A DNA stretch of 64,000 nucleotides, from positions 14,568,501 through 14,632,500 of the forward strand of contig NC_092650.1 in NCBI RefSeq assembly GCF_032118995.1, read 5' to 3'. The notes under the pieces were generated by a model. The model saw nothing but the letters and a program-made list of their open reading frames with translations. It did not search any database and was not told the origin of the DNA. The position numbers and the translations under genes were made by a program. Shown here piece by piece: positions 36,678 through 47,809 of this stretch; within the stretch, counting starts at the first letter, position 1, and each line of letters opens with the position of its first letter. The stretch comes from Asterias amurensis. Taxonomy: Eukaryota > Echinodermata > Asteroidea > Forcipulatida > Asteriidae.

Positions 36678-38450
36678 TGGAGTGGGTTTTGGCGACCCCA
36701 ACCAAATTCCCAACCGACTCACCAAGTTGCATGGGCGTCAATCAGGGGTGGGACAGGGGGACATGTCCCCCCCACCTGTTTGAGGGTGGGGGACACAATA
36801 TCAAATGTCCCCCCCCCACCTTTTTGACCACCTCTATCATGAAGCCCAAGTTTTGCCCTGTGTAAGACGAAACCCGGTGTCCCTATATGGGCATTAATCC
36901 TGTTGGCAAAGGATGACACAATTTTTTGAAGGGTGGGGGACACTATATCAAATGTCCCCCCTCAAAATTGGCCATAGATTGCATCACAGAGCATCTAAAA
37001 TGCAAAATTTCCCCGGGCCCTTAATCGGGCCCGCACCTCACGACGTAAAGGCTTCCCACACGCATGGTCCATCGTTGACAGATTTGCACCTCCCCCTGAA
37101 AGAGTGGAAGGAACGTGAACCCCACACCATTTTCGAAGGGTGGGGGACACAGTATCAACTGTTCCCCGTGTCTTTTGACCACCTTTATCATGAAACTCAT
37201 GTTTTGCACTGTGGAACTGTGGAGCACTGGAACACAATATTCCCATTGTTCTGTTTCGTTTGGCCGCTTAATGGCCTAAAGATTGCACCACAGAGCATCT
37301 AAAAATGCAAAATTTTCCCGGGCCCTTAAGCGGGCCCGGACCCATGCCGTAAAGGTTTCGCATTTGCGTGCTCACTCTTTGGCAGACTTGTCCCCTAAAA
37401 TTCGTGTCATAAACCAACACCTGAACATGCTGTTAAACAAAAAGATTCTACTGCTCACATTTTACAGATGCTCTGTTCCATTCTGTAAGCATCTTATTGG
37501 CCTAAGATTGCACCACAGAGCATCTAGAATGCAAAGATTTCCCGGCCCTTAAGCGGTCCCGGACCCATGCCGTAAGGTTTCACACTTACGTGCTCACTCT
37601 TTGACAGTATTCCCTCCCCCTAACACTTGGTTCAAAGACACGCACTTGAAGATGCTGTCAACCCCAAAATGCTCACATTTTACAGATGTTCTGTTCCATT
37701 CTGTAAGCCTCTTATTGGCCTAAATATTGCACCACAGAGCATCTAGAATGCACAATTTTCCCGGGCCCTTAAGCGGGCCCGGACCCATGCCGTAAAGGTT
37801 TCACACTCATGTGCTCACTCTCTCACATATTTCCCCCCTAAAACTTGGTTCATAGATCCGAACTTGAAGATGCTGTTAACTCAAAAGGTTCTACTGCTGC
37901 TCACATTTTACAATGTTCTGTGCCATTCTGTATACCTCTTATTGGCCTTAGATTGCACCTCAGAGCATCTGGAATGCAACATTTTCCCGAGCCCTTAGGC
38001 CCGGACCCAAGGCCGTAAAAGGCTTCGCGTTCAGCCTTATAGCAGGCTCCATCTTTAATACCCACCAGGGATGAACTGCCGTCTGAGCATTATAATGCAG
38101 AAATAAAATGGATATTACGAAGCTATACAGTGAGTTGTTTTTTAGGTACAATAACCATGATAGCAAAAATAGGTGCATCATAGCTTGAAATAGGCATTAA
38201 ATCTGAGAGGGGGAACATCACCCTTCAGACTCCATAGACTGCACCAGAGAGCATCTACGGACAAAAAAAAACCCGGACCCCACGCCGTAAATGTTATGTC
38301 CCCCCCCCCCCCACCTTTCAAGACGGATTGACGCCCCTGCCAAGTTGGTGTCAGGTTGGTCTGAACAGCATCGTCACCGCGCTCAATCCGAGTGCGCGAA
38401 CTCAACCGATGACCAATGTTTCTGGTTGGGGTCGCCAAAAACGCACTCCA
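36678..38450. mobile_element. 1.8 kb terminal-inverted-repeat element with internal tandem units
   Basis: TGGAGTGGGTTTTGGCGACC, then CCAACCA, is mirrored at 38422-38450 by TGGTTGGGGTCGCC and AACGCACTCCA. Between them, three clear units start at GGCCTAA (37273, 37499, 37717; the next at 37944), each with GCACCACAGAGCATCTA and CGGGCCCTTAAGCGGGCCCG. Weaker units lie near 36970 and 38230. No transposase. Confidence 0.75.
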
Positions 38451-38522
38451 GTCCATGTACTGGATTCATCTGTTGGTTGATATAAATAATATTTAAAAAA
38501 TATATATATATTATATATATTA

Positions 38523-38760
38523 AAGGCACCTTTAATTTGTCAAAGACAAATTCTCACATGGTGCATCCCAACATAATACAACAGCAAGCCTGAGGGAAAA
38601 ATTGATCATCGAAATTGCATCAGTTTGTGTGCTTTCAGATGCACAGTGTATAATAAATGTTTAGTACGCTATCAACTCTCCATTGCTCGTTACCAAGAAA
38701 GTTTTGATGTGAACAATATTATTATTTTGAGTAATGTTACTAATAGTGTCAGTCAGTGCG
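38523..38760 (-). mobile_element. Diverged fragment of TTAA MITE family
   Basis: TTAAAGGCACCTTTAATTTG, then TGTGTGCTTTCAGATGC, AACTCTCCATTGCTCGTTAC and TACTAATAGTGTCA, in the order of a reverse family 1 copy. Confidence 0.6.
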
Positions 38761-39199
38761 TTGAAGTGATTGCATTTGTCACATCAGATACCAAGACCAA
38801 AACACTGTGGGTTTACCAACAATGGTCACCGCAAATTCTCAGATAATGTATTCAACCTGTAGATTATTTTTCTTGCGTGGACAATCGCCGGAATTTTTTC
38901 TTTATTTGTATAGGTTATCTCAAAACGCAAGTTCAACCTACTTCACTGAAATTGTACACTAGTAAAGGTCGCTAGTTTTTCCGCTCCATTGACCACTAAG
39001 TGCAACGCCGCAAAAACCCAACTCAAACTTCATGGTTGAAAAATCTTTTGCTATTACACTTTTTTTGTTAGTTTTACTAAGGCACTGGAAACGTTTGGTA
39101 TCATTGTCAAAGATCACTATAGTCTAGTCAATCTATGGTTTGGCCTTGACAAATTGCAACAGAAATGATCTGTTTTTGCAAGTGTCTCCTGAAACCCTC

Positions 39200-39848
39200 T
39201 TAAAGGCAGTGAACACTATTGGTAATTGTCAAAGACTAGCCTTCACAGTTGGTGTATCTCAACATATGCATAAAATAACAAACCTGTGAAAATTTGAGCT
39301 CAATCGGTCATAGAACTTGCGAGATATGAATAAAAGAAAAAAAACACCATTGTCACACGAAGGTGTGTGCGTTTAGATGGTTGATTTCGAGACCTCATGC
39401 ATAAAATAACAAACCTGTGAAAATTTGAGCTCAATCGGTCATAGAACTTGCGAGATATGAATAAAAGAAAAAAAACACCATTGTCACACGAAGGTGTGTG
39501 CGTTTAGATGGTTGATTTCGAGACCTCATGCATAAAATAACAAACCTGTGAAAATTTGAGCTCAATCGGTCATAGAACTTGCGAGATATGAATAAAAGAA
39601 AAAAAACACCATTGTCACACGAAGGTGTGTGCGTTTAGATGGTCGATTTCGAGACCTCAAGTTCTAAATCTGAGGTCTCGAAACCAAATTCGTGGAAAAT
39701 TCTTCTTTCTCGAAAACTATGGCACTTCAGAGGGAGCCGTTTCTCACAATGTTTTATACCATCAACCTCTCCCCATTACTCGTCACCAAGAAAGATTTTA
39801 TGCTAATAATTATTTTGAGTAATTACCAATAGTGTCCACTGCCTTTAA
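39200..39848 (-). mobile_element. TTAA MITE family 1, reverse copy with internal triplication
   Basis: TTAA flanks, ends AGGCAGTGAACACTATTGG and AATAGTGTCCACTGCC. The internal 131-bp segment starting ATGCATAAAATAACAAACC occurs three times (39266, 39397, 39528), lengthening the copy from about 385 to 649 bp. Confidence 0.92.
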
Positions 39849-40796
39849 ACAACATATCCAAAAAGTAGAAAAAAGTAATCAGGGGAAATAATGCATAATT
39901 TACAATTACCGTGTCCCCCCCCCCTAAAATAAAAACAAGGTAGGAATTTTAATTTTTGTTCACATAATTTTTTTTTCATGGGAATAGTCACTGCAATGTT
40001 TCTAAACATTATTGAGTACAAACAAATTCAAGATGGCGGCCATTTCCCCCGCAAAAAACCGAATTAAGGCTTTTAAATAGGATAATAATCAGAGTTAAAT
40101 AACCGCTACTCGGATGTACATGCCTTATAGACTCTGTGGTAGGTGTATACATAAGTGACATTATTGTTAAGTCTCTTTTAATGTCGCATGACAGTTCTTC
40201 ACATTATTTATCACTTTAGGCCCCCCTATTAATCCAATTTTACATACTATACTTGTGACAATGGTATATTCAAATAAACAACTATCAACTTTATTATAAC
40301 ACTCATAGGAGACATTCAAAAGCAACCCTAACTTGCATGCAGTGTTTAACTGGAAAAGTTGCATGACCCCCAAATGTAATAATACCATTTTTATTTATCC
40401 CAGATTCAGAAAAGACACAGTGCGATGTTTGCATACATTTGGATTGGTATGCAACGGATTTTGATGTAACACTACCTTCAATACATGGTTTTAAGAGCTG
40501 CATGGCACCATCTCTCTTGCAGCTCTGTCCTAACAAAAAAAAAGGTTATAATATAACTCCATAGGTTTATAGAGCTCTATACAACATCTGTATTGAAATT
40601 GTGAAAACAATATTATAGAAAGTACCAACAAACATTTTATAGGAACAAATATTTGCTATAGATTTCTATAGAAATCTGAGGGCAACTTCTGTATAGAGAA
40701 AATTCTCTATGGAATTCTACCAAAAATAAATGTTGAAGCAAATTCCCAAAAGAGAAAAATCTCTATAAAATTCTACTAAATATTATGAGCTCTCTG

Positions 40797-40963
40797 CCGT
40801 CGATTTCACAAAGAGTTAGGACTCGTCTTATCTCGAGTTAGGACGAGTAACTCGTCCTAACTTAGGATTAATCTAAAGGTCTGCATGCTACAGTGCAGGG
40901 TTAAGACTCGTCCTAAGTCCTAAGATTAGTCTTAAGTTAGGAAGAGTTTTGTAAAATCGACGG
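40797..40963. mobile_element. Foldback MITE (GCCGTCGATTTCACAAAG)
   Basis: CCGTCGATTTCACAAAGAGT is mirrored by TTTTGTAAAATCGACGG. The interior has TCTGCATGCTACAGTGCAGG and GACTCGTCCTAAGTCC. Nearly the same as 41816-41974. Confidence 0.85.
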
Positions 40964-41326
40964 CTGTACAATCACATACATTGATTGACAACCAACATCT
41001 GTTGGGCAAGACTTCTCTGCGCTTAGCAACTCTTTATCAAAATAGAAAAATTAATTTGAAAAAAGGGGTCAAAGACTACACCTAGGAAAGCCTCATAATG
41101 TTGCTCTAGTAAAGATCTGGTTTTTTTTTAAATATTTTTTGTTCGTCTTGTCCTGTATAGCGTTCCAAAATCAAGCAACGCTTATGGGATTCAATTAGGC
41201 CTCATTTTAACATTTTAACTAACTGTCCTTATCCTATACATAGTGCATTGTGTGTGTTTTGAGTAATTACCAATAGTGTCCAGGTGCCTTCATAAAAAAT
41301 CAAAAAAAAAATCAAAGAGGTAGTTC

Positions 41327-41685
41327 TCAGGTAGACATCTTAGTAACGATAACTGCATCTCGATCATTACTCATGAGGATTTTTCTTCCGTCTTTCTTGG
41401 TGCACTCGCTACTTGCCAAGTACTCCATCGCCTCCTTGTACTGCGAGGGTGTGGCCGTCTTCCTGAACCCCTTCAACTGGACGAGGAAGTCGCGGAATAG
41501 TTCCCCGTCTTCTGACGTCTCGTTGAAGCACTCCGTGATATCCACTTCGGAGTTTCGGTGAATCTGGACGCACGGGATGTTACGGGCCTCGAACGGGCGG
41601 CGGATGTGAGCGGAGCTGATGTACCGTATACTCTGCTTCAACAACCCGGGAAGGCGGTTCAAGAAGTTTGAGAAGCCACTCTGGT
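41327..41685 (-). CDS. HNMT-like: HNMT-like, exon 3 (terminal)
   Basis: Follows acceptor TCATGCAG and encodes DQSGFSNFLNRLPG, then VDITECFNETSEDGELFRDF (compare human [20 protein letters not shown]), ending ...VIVTKMST with TGA at 41329-41327. The Asn aligned with human Asn283, near the histamine site, appears to be kept in the SND triplet. Confidence 0.9.
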
Positions 41686-44600
41686 CTGCATGATATCAAA
41701 GTAATTATGAAAAAAACTTGAATTATTAACCGTACTGTTAATTTACTGGAACTGTTTGTTGGAACGCCGCATTTTCCAGACAGTAACTCAGAGCAATAAA
41801 CGACTGTCGTCGATTTCACAAAGAGTTGGGACTCGTCTTATCTCGACTTAGGACGAGTAACTCGTCCTAACTTAGGATTAATATTAAGGTCTGCATGCTA
41901 CAGTGCAGGGTCGGGACTCGTCCTAAGTCCTAAGATTAGTCTTAAGTTAGGAAGAGTTTTGTGAAATCTACGGCAGGCTTCTCCCAATAGTTGCAGGCAC
42001 CCTTTTGGTTGTGGCGTTTAGGGCTGGGGGATATCAAAAGCAAAGCCTGGTACAAAGGTCCGACGGTTCCACTTTATCACAAGGTTAGATCTGAGTAAAT
42101 GTTTTTTTAGCAATCGATGTATTCTTAGACATTGTGCAACAATGTTGAGGTTATATCCATGGTGCAACACGCAACACAACACGCCACACCACACCACGGC
42201 ACACAACGCCACACCAGCCACGGCAAATTACCCTCGAACCGCCACGCTACACCAAGCCACGCCACACCACGACCGACACGACACACCACGCCCCACCACG
42301 CCAAACCACGCAACACCACAACACGACACGGTACGACACAACACAGCATAATGTAACGTAGCGTAACGTAACGTAACGTGACGTAACGTAACGAAACGTT
42401 ACGATGCGCATTTACCATGTGCGTGAATACTCGAGTGCGCTCGACTCTCAGACATGAATATGTATGAGGTATAAAACTAGTTATTTTGAAGCGAATTTTC
42501 CGTCAATGCCTTTTCAGTGCCGTCATTGTGTCAATTGTAGTTTTTTCTCAGCTCATGTGGAGTATTATGGGTGCGTTCGATTAGCTTCCCTGTGTCGACC
42601 CCGCGGTGCTTACTCGGGTGAGCCCCTGACAAGAGCTAATCGAACGATCACACTCGCCCTCTCGTGGTGACGTCATGCACCTCGGGTCACCCCAAGTGAC
42701 CCACTCCACAAGCAGGGCACTGGGGGTGTCCGGGGTGAGCCCCTGGAATGACGTCAAAGCTATTCGAACCGCACCGGGGGCATACCAGGGTCGACCCAGG
42801 GAAGCTTAACGAACGCACCCATTTCTTTACCCGGCTGCGTGTCAAAGGCTTTGGTCATACCTAATGCCAACATCTACCTTGCAGGGCTCAAGTACAAAAA
42901 GCCCAGACAGTAGCTACCACACTGTCAACAACCTCAACAACCTCAACAACCTTTTAAAAGTAGCTACCTCAACAACCTTTTAAAAGTTATTCGAACCCAC
43001 GCTCGGACGACTTTTAACCACTATAATTTTAAATCGACGCTCTAAACCATTCGGCCATGACGCTCTATAAATCAGTGTCAACAGGACAATATGAGTGCAG
43101 CGTTTAAATCCCCCAAAACATCGTAGAAGTTATTTTGCAATCCCACATCGTACAAACGTTCGGGCAGAAACCAAAAAGATGCAAAATTGATTCAATTCTC
43201 ACTGCAAAAACTGGGGAGTTAACATTTACACCGTGGGTGTCGTCACACATAGAATCTACATAAACATCATAGGGTGTTAAGGCAGTGGAAACTATTGGTA
43301 TTTACTCAAAATAATTTTGAAACGAGGGGGTGCTGGTGGTAGTATAAAACATATTTGGAAACGGCTCCCTCTGAAGTCACATAGTTTTCGAGAAAGAAGT
43401 TATTTTGTGACGAATTTGACTTCAAGACCTCAGATTTAGAATTTGAGGTCTCCAAATCAACCATCTGAACGTACACAACTTCGTGTGACACGGGTGTTTT
43501 TTCTTTCATTATTATCTTGCAACTTCGACGACCAATTGAGCTAAAATTTTCATAGGTTTGTTATTTTATGCATAATGTTGAGATATACATAGTGCGAAGA
43601 CTGGTATTTGACAATTACCATTAGTGTCCATTTTTTTTTCAAGTAATAACTGTTATTTGCAAACCCTCACGGTGTACTTTTTGAATATTTGGTTGGTCTA
43701 TATGTGACGACACCCATGTTGTATAAATATTTTACACTCCTTTTTTTTTTCTTTTTTTTCTTCAGATTATGGATTCAGAGTTCGCGCTAGTAAAATTCAA
43801 CCAGAGCAGTATTTAATTTCAAAAAAAAAAAAGTAAAAAAAAAAAAGTGTCAACTTTTGGTTATTATTACCTGAGAGGATAATGACAAGCAGCTTGCCAC
43901 CAGGTTCCAGGAGATCGTACAGATACATCAAGGAACTGTCTACGTCCTCAACGTGGTACATGGAGTGAATAGTGCTTATGAAATGAAACTTGGTCCCAAC
44001 TCCGTCAGTATCTCTGTATTGTTCAAGGGTTTGCTGTCGCCAGTCAAACTTCACATCTTGTAGTTCGTGTCCCTTGGATTGGACCAGTGCTTTGTACTTG
44101 ATGATTTGATCTTCGGCAGGTTCAACTACACGGTTCGTGATGATCGGATATTTCTTCAGGAGCGCAGTCAAAAATGGATAATCCACTTCCCCTTAAAAAA
44201 AATTACAAAGTAATGTTAGAGATGACACGTTGTAGCCTTGATCAAGGCGCTACAGCCAGCCGCGATCTGCAAAATCCAAGTCCCCATCACTGAATTCCGC
44301 CAGCGCACCCCCATACATAACACAGTGCATATAATACGTGTACAGCGTATGTACACGTATGTACTGTACATGTACATGTACCATCTGTATACGGTACACT
44401 TACGGTACATTGGTACCTCCCGTGTTGTTTGAGCCACGTGTATGAGGTTGAAAATACAAAGACACGACCGTTCTCACGACTACGCTCTACTGTTCTCGCT
44501 GTACAATGTATGGTAATGTACATTGTGTATGCACTGCACGGGTGTGCCGCGAACCGGGCCGGGGAACAGTACGTCAACAGCCTTGATCAAGGCTAGACAC

Positions 44601-45741
44601 GTTGCCTTTATCTATGAAAAGCATTTGGTTAGAAAGACATATCCACACAATATGCCTCGAAATTGCGTGGGATTTCTTTTACTTTGCGAACTATAATTAG
44701 GGGTCACAATGTTGGAAGCGCCTTGAGAGTGTGAAAAGCGCTATATAACAAAAACAGGTCAATCACGGTCGGCCATTTTAGGGAGTCAAACTTGGTGTGC
44801 CGTGTATAGTTCACGACGTAAAGGGAAAACCACGCAATTTTTAGGTACAGTTGTGTGGATCATCACTATATTAGTTTAAAAAACAACATTCCAACCATAA
44901 TAACTGTATTTAGTAACAAACGGTTTCCAACACTTTTTAAAGAACAACTCGTCCGATCCAATGCAACGTGTCCTTTAAGGATAATATTATAGCGCATTTT
45001 GCAGTAATGACTCAGAGGAAGAAGCTGGGATGATGGGGATGCACACGTCATGGGTCAAAACCAAGATCCAGAACTGTACCAGCCTCGGCCCAAATCCCGC
45101 CTCAGTCACCGTTGAGGGTAACTCTGTCGAATTCACACAGAACTTCAGGTATCTCGGCTGTGGCATCCATTCCTCAAGCTACTCCTCCCCCGACATTCTC
45201 CGCACCTTGGGCTTGCCCCATCCACCTTTGGGCAACTAGATCGTGTCTGGAGGAACAAACGCCTCAAGCTCACAACCAAGCTGAGGGTATTTACGACCTG
45301 TGTCCTCCCCGTCCTACTCTACGTACATGGACACTCCGAGCTGTTGACACACGAAAGCTTCAAGCCTTCAGCCTCAGGTGTCAACGTCGCATTCTCGGTG
45401 TCCGGTGGTCTGATTTCATCACTTACTAACGCAACAATCTCGGAGACCACCAGCATCGAGGATATCCGTGTGACTATCTCCCGGAGACGTCATTCCTTCT
45501 TTGGCCATGTCAGACGGCTCCCAGAAGATACACCTGCCAATGTGGCCCTCAGGCTGAGCGTCGAAGCACGGGGAGGATCCCGCCCCTGCACAGCCTGGAA
45601 GAGGCCAAGAGGCCGACCTCGTAGCACCTGGGTGTCGGCCAACTGGAAGTGGACTTCGAGTCCCAGGCTGGGCAGCTGTGGCAATCCGCAGCACAGCGCA
45701 TTGGTTGGGCGGCTCTACGTCCCCCCTGATGGATCAAGAGA

Positions 45742-45790
<49 letters not shown>

Positions 45791-46173
45791 CTCAAAGTGA
45801 GGAATATGAGGAATATCAATTCTACCTTCACCTCCCCTGTTCTTTTTCTCATAATTTTTTTTCTCCTTGTAGCCCCATAAGAGTAGCTTTCAGCCTTGTT
45901 TTAGGGCGAACTTGCAAAAAAAATAATGATTAAAAATATAAAATTTGGTTGTCATTTGTTTTCTTGCCTACCCGATCCACTGCCGATTCCCAAGACACGG
46001 AGCTGTTTATCTTGATCCAAGTTCGGGAGATGTGGAACGATGTTGTCTAGGAGCACAGTGTTGGTCCATGTTTCCTGCATTGCATATTTGGCCGAATAAG
46101 AATTGAACGTCTGGAACGACTTCAGATAGTGTTTCTGATCGTCAAACAAATGTAGTAGTTTTGACTCCGCCAT
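41327..46173 (-). CDS. HNMT-like: Histamine N-methyltransferase-like SAM-dependent methyltransferase, whole gene
   Basis: Three exons (46173-45972, 44191-43871, 41685-41327), each joined in phase 1 at GT/AG sites, give 293 residues against 292 in human HNMT. The start is MAESKLLHLFDD. SAM-binding motif I is LGIGSGSGEVD (61-71), and the acidic ribose-binding residue is in RVVEP (E91). MYHVEDVDSSLMYLYDLLEPG corresponds to the human [20 protein letters not shown] region, and the C-terminus is KILMSNDRDAVIVTK. Human HNMT is cytosolic and methylates the imidazole ring of histamine. The human histamine contact Glu28 falls in a segment reading SAKYAMQE here, so the Glu is apparently missing and the substrate may differ. 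The gene is divergent to the GH1 gene, with 5.2 kb between them. Confidence 0.9.
41816..41974. mobile_element. Foldback MITE in HNMT-like intron 2
   Basis: Begins GTCGTCGATTTCACAAAGAG and ends TTGTGAAATCTACGGC. Shares TCTGCATGCTACAGTGCAGG with 40797 and 55019. Lies 131 bp upstream (in gene sense) of exon 3. Confidence 0.85.
42160..42415. repeat. Low-complexity CCACA-rich and (GTAAC)n tract
   Basis: ACACAACACGCCACACCACA-type sequence runs to about 42350, then GTAACGTAACGTAACGT follows. The apparent His/Pro/Thr-rich frames here are compositional. Confidence 0.85.
42568..42821. mobile_element. Foldback MITE (TGGGTGCGTTCG), longer copy
   Basis: TGGGTGCGTTCGATTAGCTT is mirrored by GAAGCTTAACGAACGCACCCA. 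The centre contains GGGGTGAGCCCCTG repeats and GGTCACCCCAAGTGACC. Lies in HNMT-like intron 2. Confidence 0.82.
43277..43630 (+). mobile_element. TTAA MITE family 1 in HNMT-like intron 2
   Basis: TTAA, GGCAGTGGAAACTATTGG on the left and ACCATTAGTGTCC on the right, with the last bases replaced by a T tract. Lies 241 bp downstream of exon 2. Confidence 0.82.
43871..44191 (-). CDS. HNMT-like: HNMT-like, exon 2
   Basis: Follows acceptor TTTTTTAAG and completes the SAM motif as GSGEVDYPFL. It contains RVVEPAEDQIIKYKALV, which parallels human NEVVEPSAEQIAKYKELV, then the strand GGKLLVIILS, and ends in phase 1 at CTCTCAG|GTAATA. Intron 1 upstream (44192-45971) holds an inverted-repeat element and a LINE fragment. 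Confidence 0.9.
44585..44981. mobile_element. Palindromic MITE (ACACGTTGCxTT termini) in HNMT-like intron 1
   Basis: Left AGACACGTTGCCTTTATC and right AATGCAACGTGTCCTTTAA. CCTCGAAATTGCGTGGG at the left is mirrored by AACCACGCAATTTTTAGG. The centre holds an unrelated GAAAAGCGCTATATAAC piece, probably a SINE tail. Confidence 0.68.
45005..45790 (+). mobile_element. LINE 3' fragment, C-terminal end of reverse transcriptase ORF, with (ATG)n tail
   Basis: Translation gives HTSWVKTKIQN, then SVTVEGNSVEFTQNFRYLGC, LKLTTKLRVFTTCVLPVLLY and ISRRRHSFFGHVRRLPEDTP. These blocks are typical of the post-RT region of non-LTR retrotransposons. The blocks fall in more than one frame (shifts near 45215 and 45340), so the copy is dead and 5'-truncated. 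It ends ATGGATCAAGAG followed by about 15 ATG units (45743-45789), a common LINE tail form. The clade (RTE-like or another) is not settled. It lies antisense in HNMT-like intron 1. Confidence 0.8.
45972..46173 (-). CDS. HNMT-like: HNMT-like, exon 1
   Basis: Encodes residues 1-67 plus the first base of codon 68, ending inside the Gly-rich SAM motif at TCGG|GTAGGC. The ATG at 46173 is preceded on the minus strand by a (GA)22 tract only about 43 bp upstream. The N-terminal segment LLHLFDDQKHYLKSF matches the N-terminal helix of HNMT in placement. Confidence 0.88.
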
Positions 46174-46213
46174 AATACCGTTATCTGGCTCACTCTCCCC
46201 TCCCTCACCCTAT

Positions 46214-46216
<3 letters not shown>

Positions 46217-46260
<44 letters not shown>
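46217..46260. repeat. (TC)22 / (GA)22 microsatellite just upstream of HNMT-like ATG
   Basis: Pure dinucleotide tract, GA on the coding strand, ending 43 bp before the HNMT-like start codon. It is probably in the 5' UTR or core promoter. Confidence 0.93.
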
Positions 46261-46262
<2 letters not shown>

Positions 46263-46377
46263 GACTTCTGTGCGCGACTGGGGTGACTGTGTGGTCCTTT
46301 GGCATGCTATTATTATTAAGGGACAAAACGGGTTCAAAATGCACCCAACGGGAACTTCCTCACAACAATAGTATACA

Positions 46378-46491
46378 ATGAGTGGCTCAGAGTGGAATGG
46401 TCGGAATATTATCGCGAAGTAAAACTTGGACTGTAAGCCGAGTGAAATGGAACAGTCTAAATTTTACCGACCTTGATTAAAGCCACTCAAT
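46378..46491. mobile_element. ATTGAGTGGCT MITE upstream of HNMT-like
   Basis: TGAGTGGCTCAGAGTGGAATG at the left and AAAGCCACTCAAT at the right, with GAGTGAAATGGAACAGTC inside. Inverted relative to 34742. About 205 bp from the start codon. Confidence 0.7.
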
Positions 46492-46499
46492 ATTTGGTA

Positions 46500-47420
46500 T
46501 AGGATAATGCCCGAGGTGCGCGCCATTCGTACACACTAATGGCGCGTTTACCGAGGGCATCGTGCGACTTAACCCACACATGTGACGTCATGCTATTGTT
46601 AAAATCGCTCCATTATTTTGCACGAATGGCGCGATATTGTTTAATTGTTAAGTCTATTGTTGGAATGTATTACGAAATAACTAATGTCCACTCCAGTGAA
46701 CACCTCTGGGGGTGTGCGAACATGGTCATGGACGAAGACCAACATTTAGGAAATACGCTCTCCGAAGGAGCGAAAGTGGCAGCACTATGACAGTGAAAAA
46801 TGCAAGAAATTTACCTTTTTCGAAAAGTACAAACTCACGACTAGGACTTGAATGCACTTGCACGTACGTGGTTTCGAAGTTCGATCGAGGCAAAGTCTGC
46901 CTCGATTGACGTCACAAAAGGTGTAGGCGGAGTCACCCCCAAACAACTTTAACTATTTTGTTAAACATATCAATCGTTAAAAACAATTACTCAAAACATT
47001 GTATTATTCTCATAAACATATACTCTAATGTTTGAAGACAAAACATATATATTTCCAGGTGACTTTTAAAAGCCATACCAATGGAAGTGTGTACGGCTGT
47101 CTTTGCACAGCCTAATGGAATTCTTTTGCAGTTTCTGGCTTTTTTTCTTGTAACAATAAATATTATAGCCCTTAGAACTATTTTTTTAGTGTTTGTTTTT
47201 TTATGTCTCAATGTTTTTACTGTATAATTCGATCATTCGAATATCCTTTTGGGGACAATATACAAAATAATAATTGAATTGAATTGAATTTAAACAGCTT
47301 GTTAAATGGAATGGTTTGTTTGATTTTGTATTTTTTTTTATATATTTTTTTTTTTATATTGTAAATACAAATATAAAGCCCTTTATTAATGTTAGTGTTT
47401 TTTTTATTATGTGTCAAGGT
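46500..47420. other. Intergenic between HNMT-like and GH1, no gene seen
   Basis: GC-richer at 46500-46900 with inverted words GCGCGCCATTCGT and ACGAATGGCGCG (46515 and 46620), then AT-rich. No exon fitting the missing GH1 5' end (signal peptide ending in the required phase) was recognised here or in 47810-51130. Confidence 0.5.
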
Positions 47421-47422
47421 TT

Positions 47423-47809
47423 TTAAAGGCAGTGGACACTATTGGTAATTACTCAAAATAACTATCAGCATAAAACCTTACTTGTTTACGAGTAATGGGG
47501 AGAGGTTGATAGTATAAAACATTGTGAGAAACGGCTCCCTCTGAAGTAACGTAGTTTTCGAGAAAGAAGTAATTTTCCACAAATTTGATTTCGAGACATC
47601 AAGTTTAGAATTTGGAGGTCTCGAAATCAAGCGTCTAAACGCACACAACTTCGTGTGACAAGGGTGTTTTTTCTTTCATTAATATCTCGCAACTTCGACG
47701 ACTGATTGAGCTCAAGTTTTCACAGGTTTGTTATTTTATGTATATGTTGAGATACACCAACTGTGAAGGCTAGTCTTTGACAATTACCAATAGTGTCCAC
47801 TGTCTTTAA
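47423..47809 (+). mobile_element. TTAA MITE family 1, full copy
   Basis: TTAA and AGGCAGTGGACACTATTGG, then CCAATAGTGTCCACTGTC and TTAA. Little diverged. Confidence 0.88.

Noticed and set aside
42125-42418. His/Thr/Pro-rich and Arg/Tyr-rich ORFs
   Set aside because: Low-complexity CCACA and GTAAC repeats give biased open frames on both strands.
45419-45737. Minus-strand ORFs opposite the LINE fragment
   Set aside because: Antisense shadows; the LINE protein blocks are on the plus strand.
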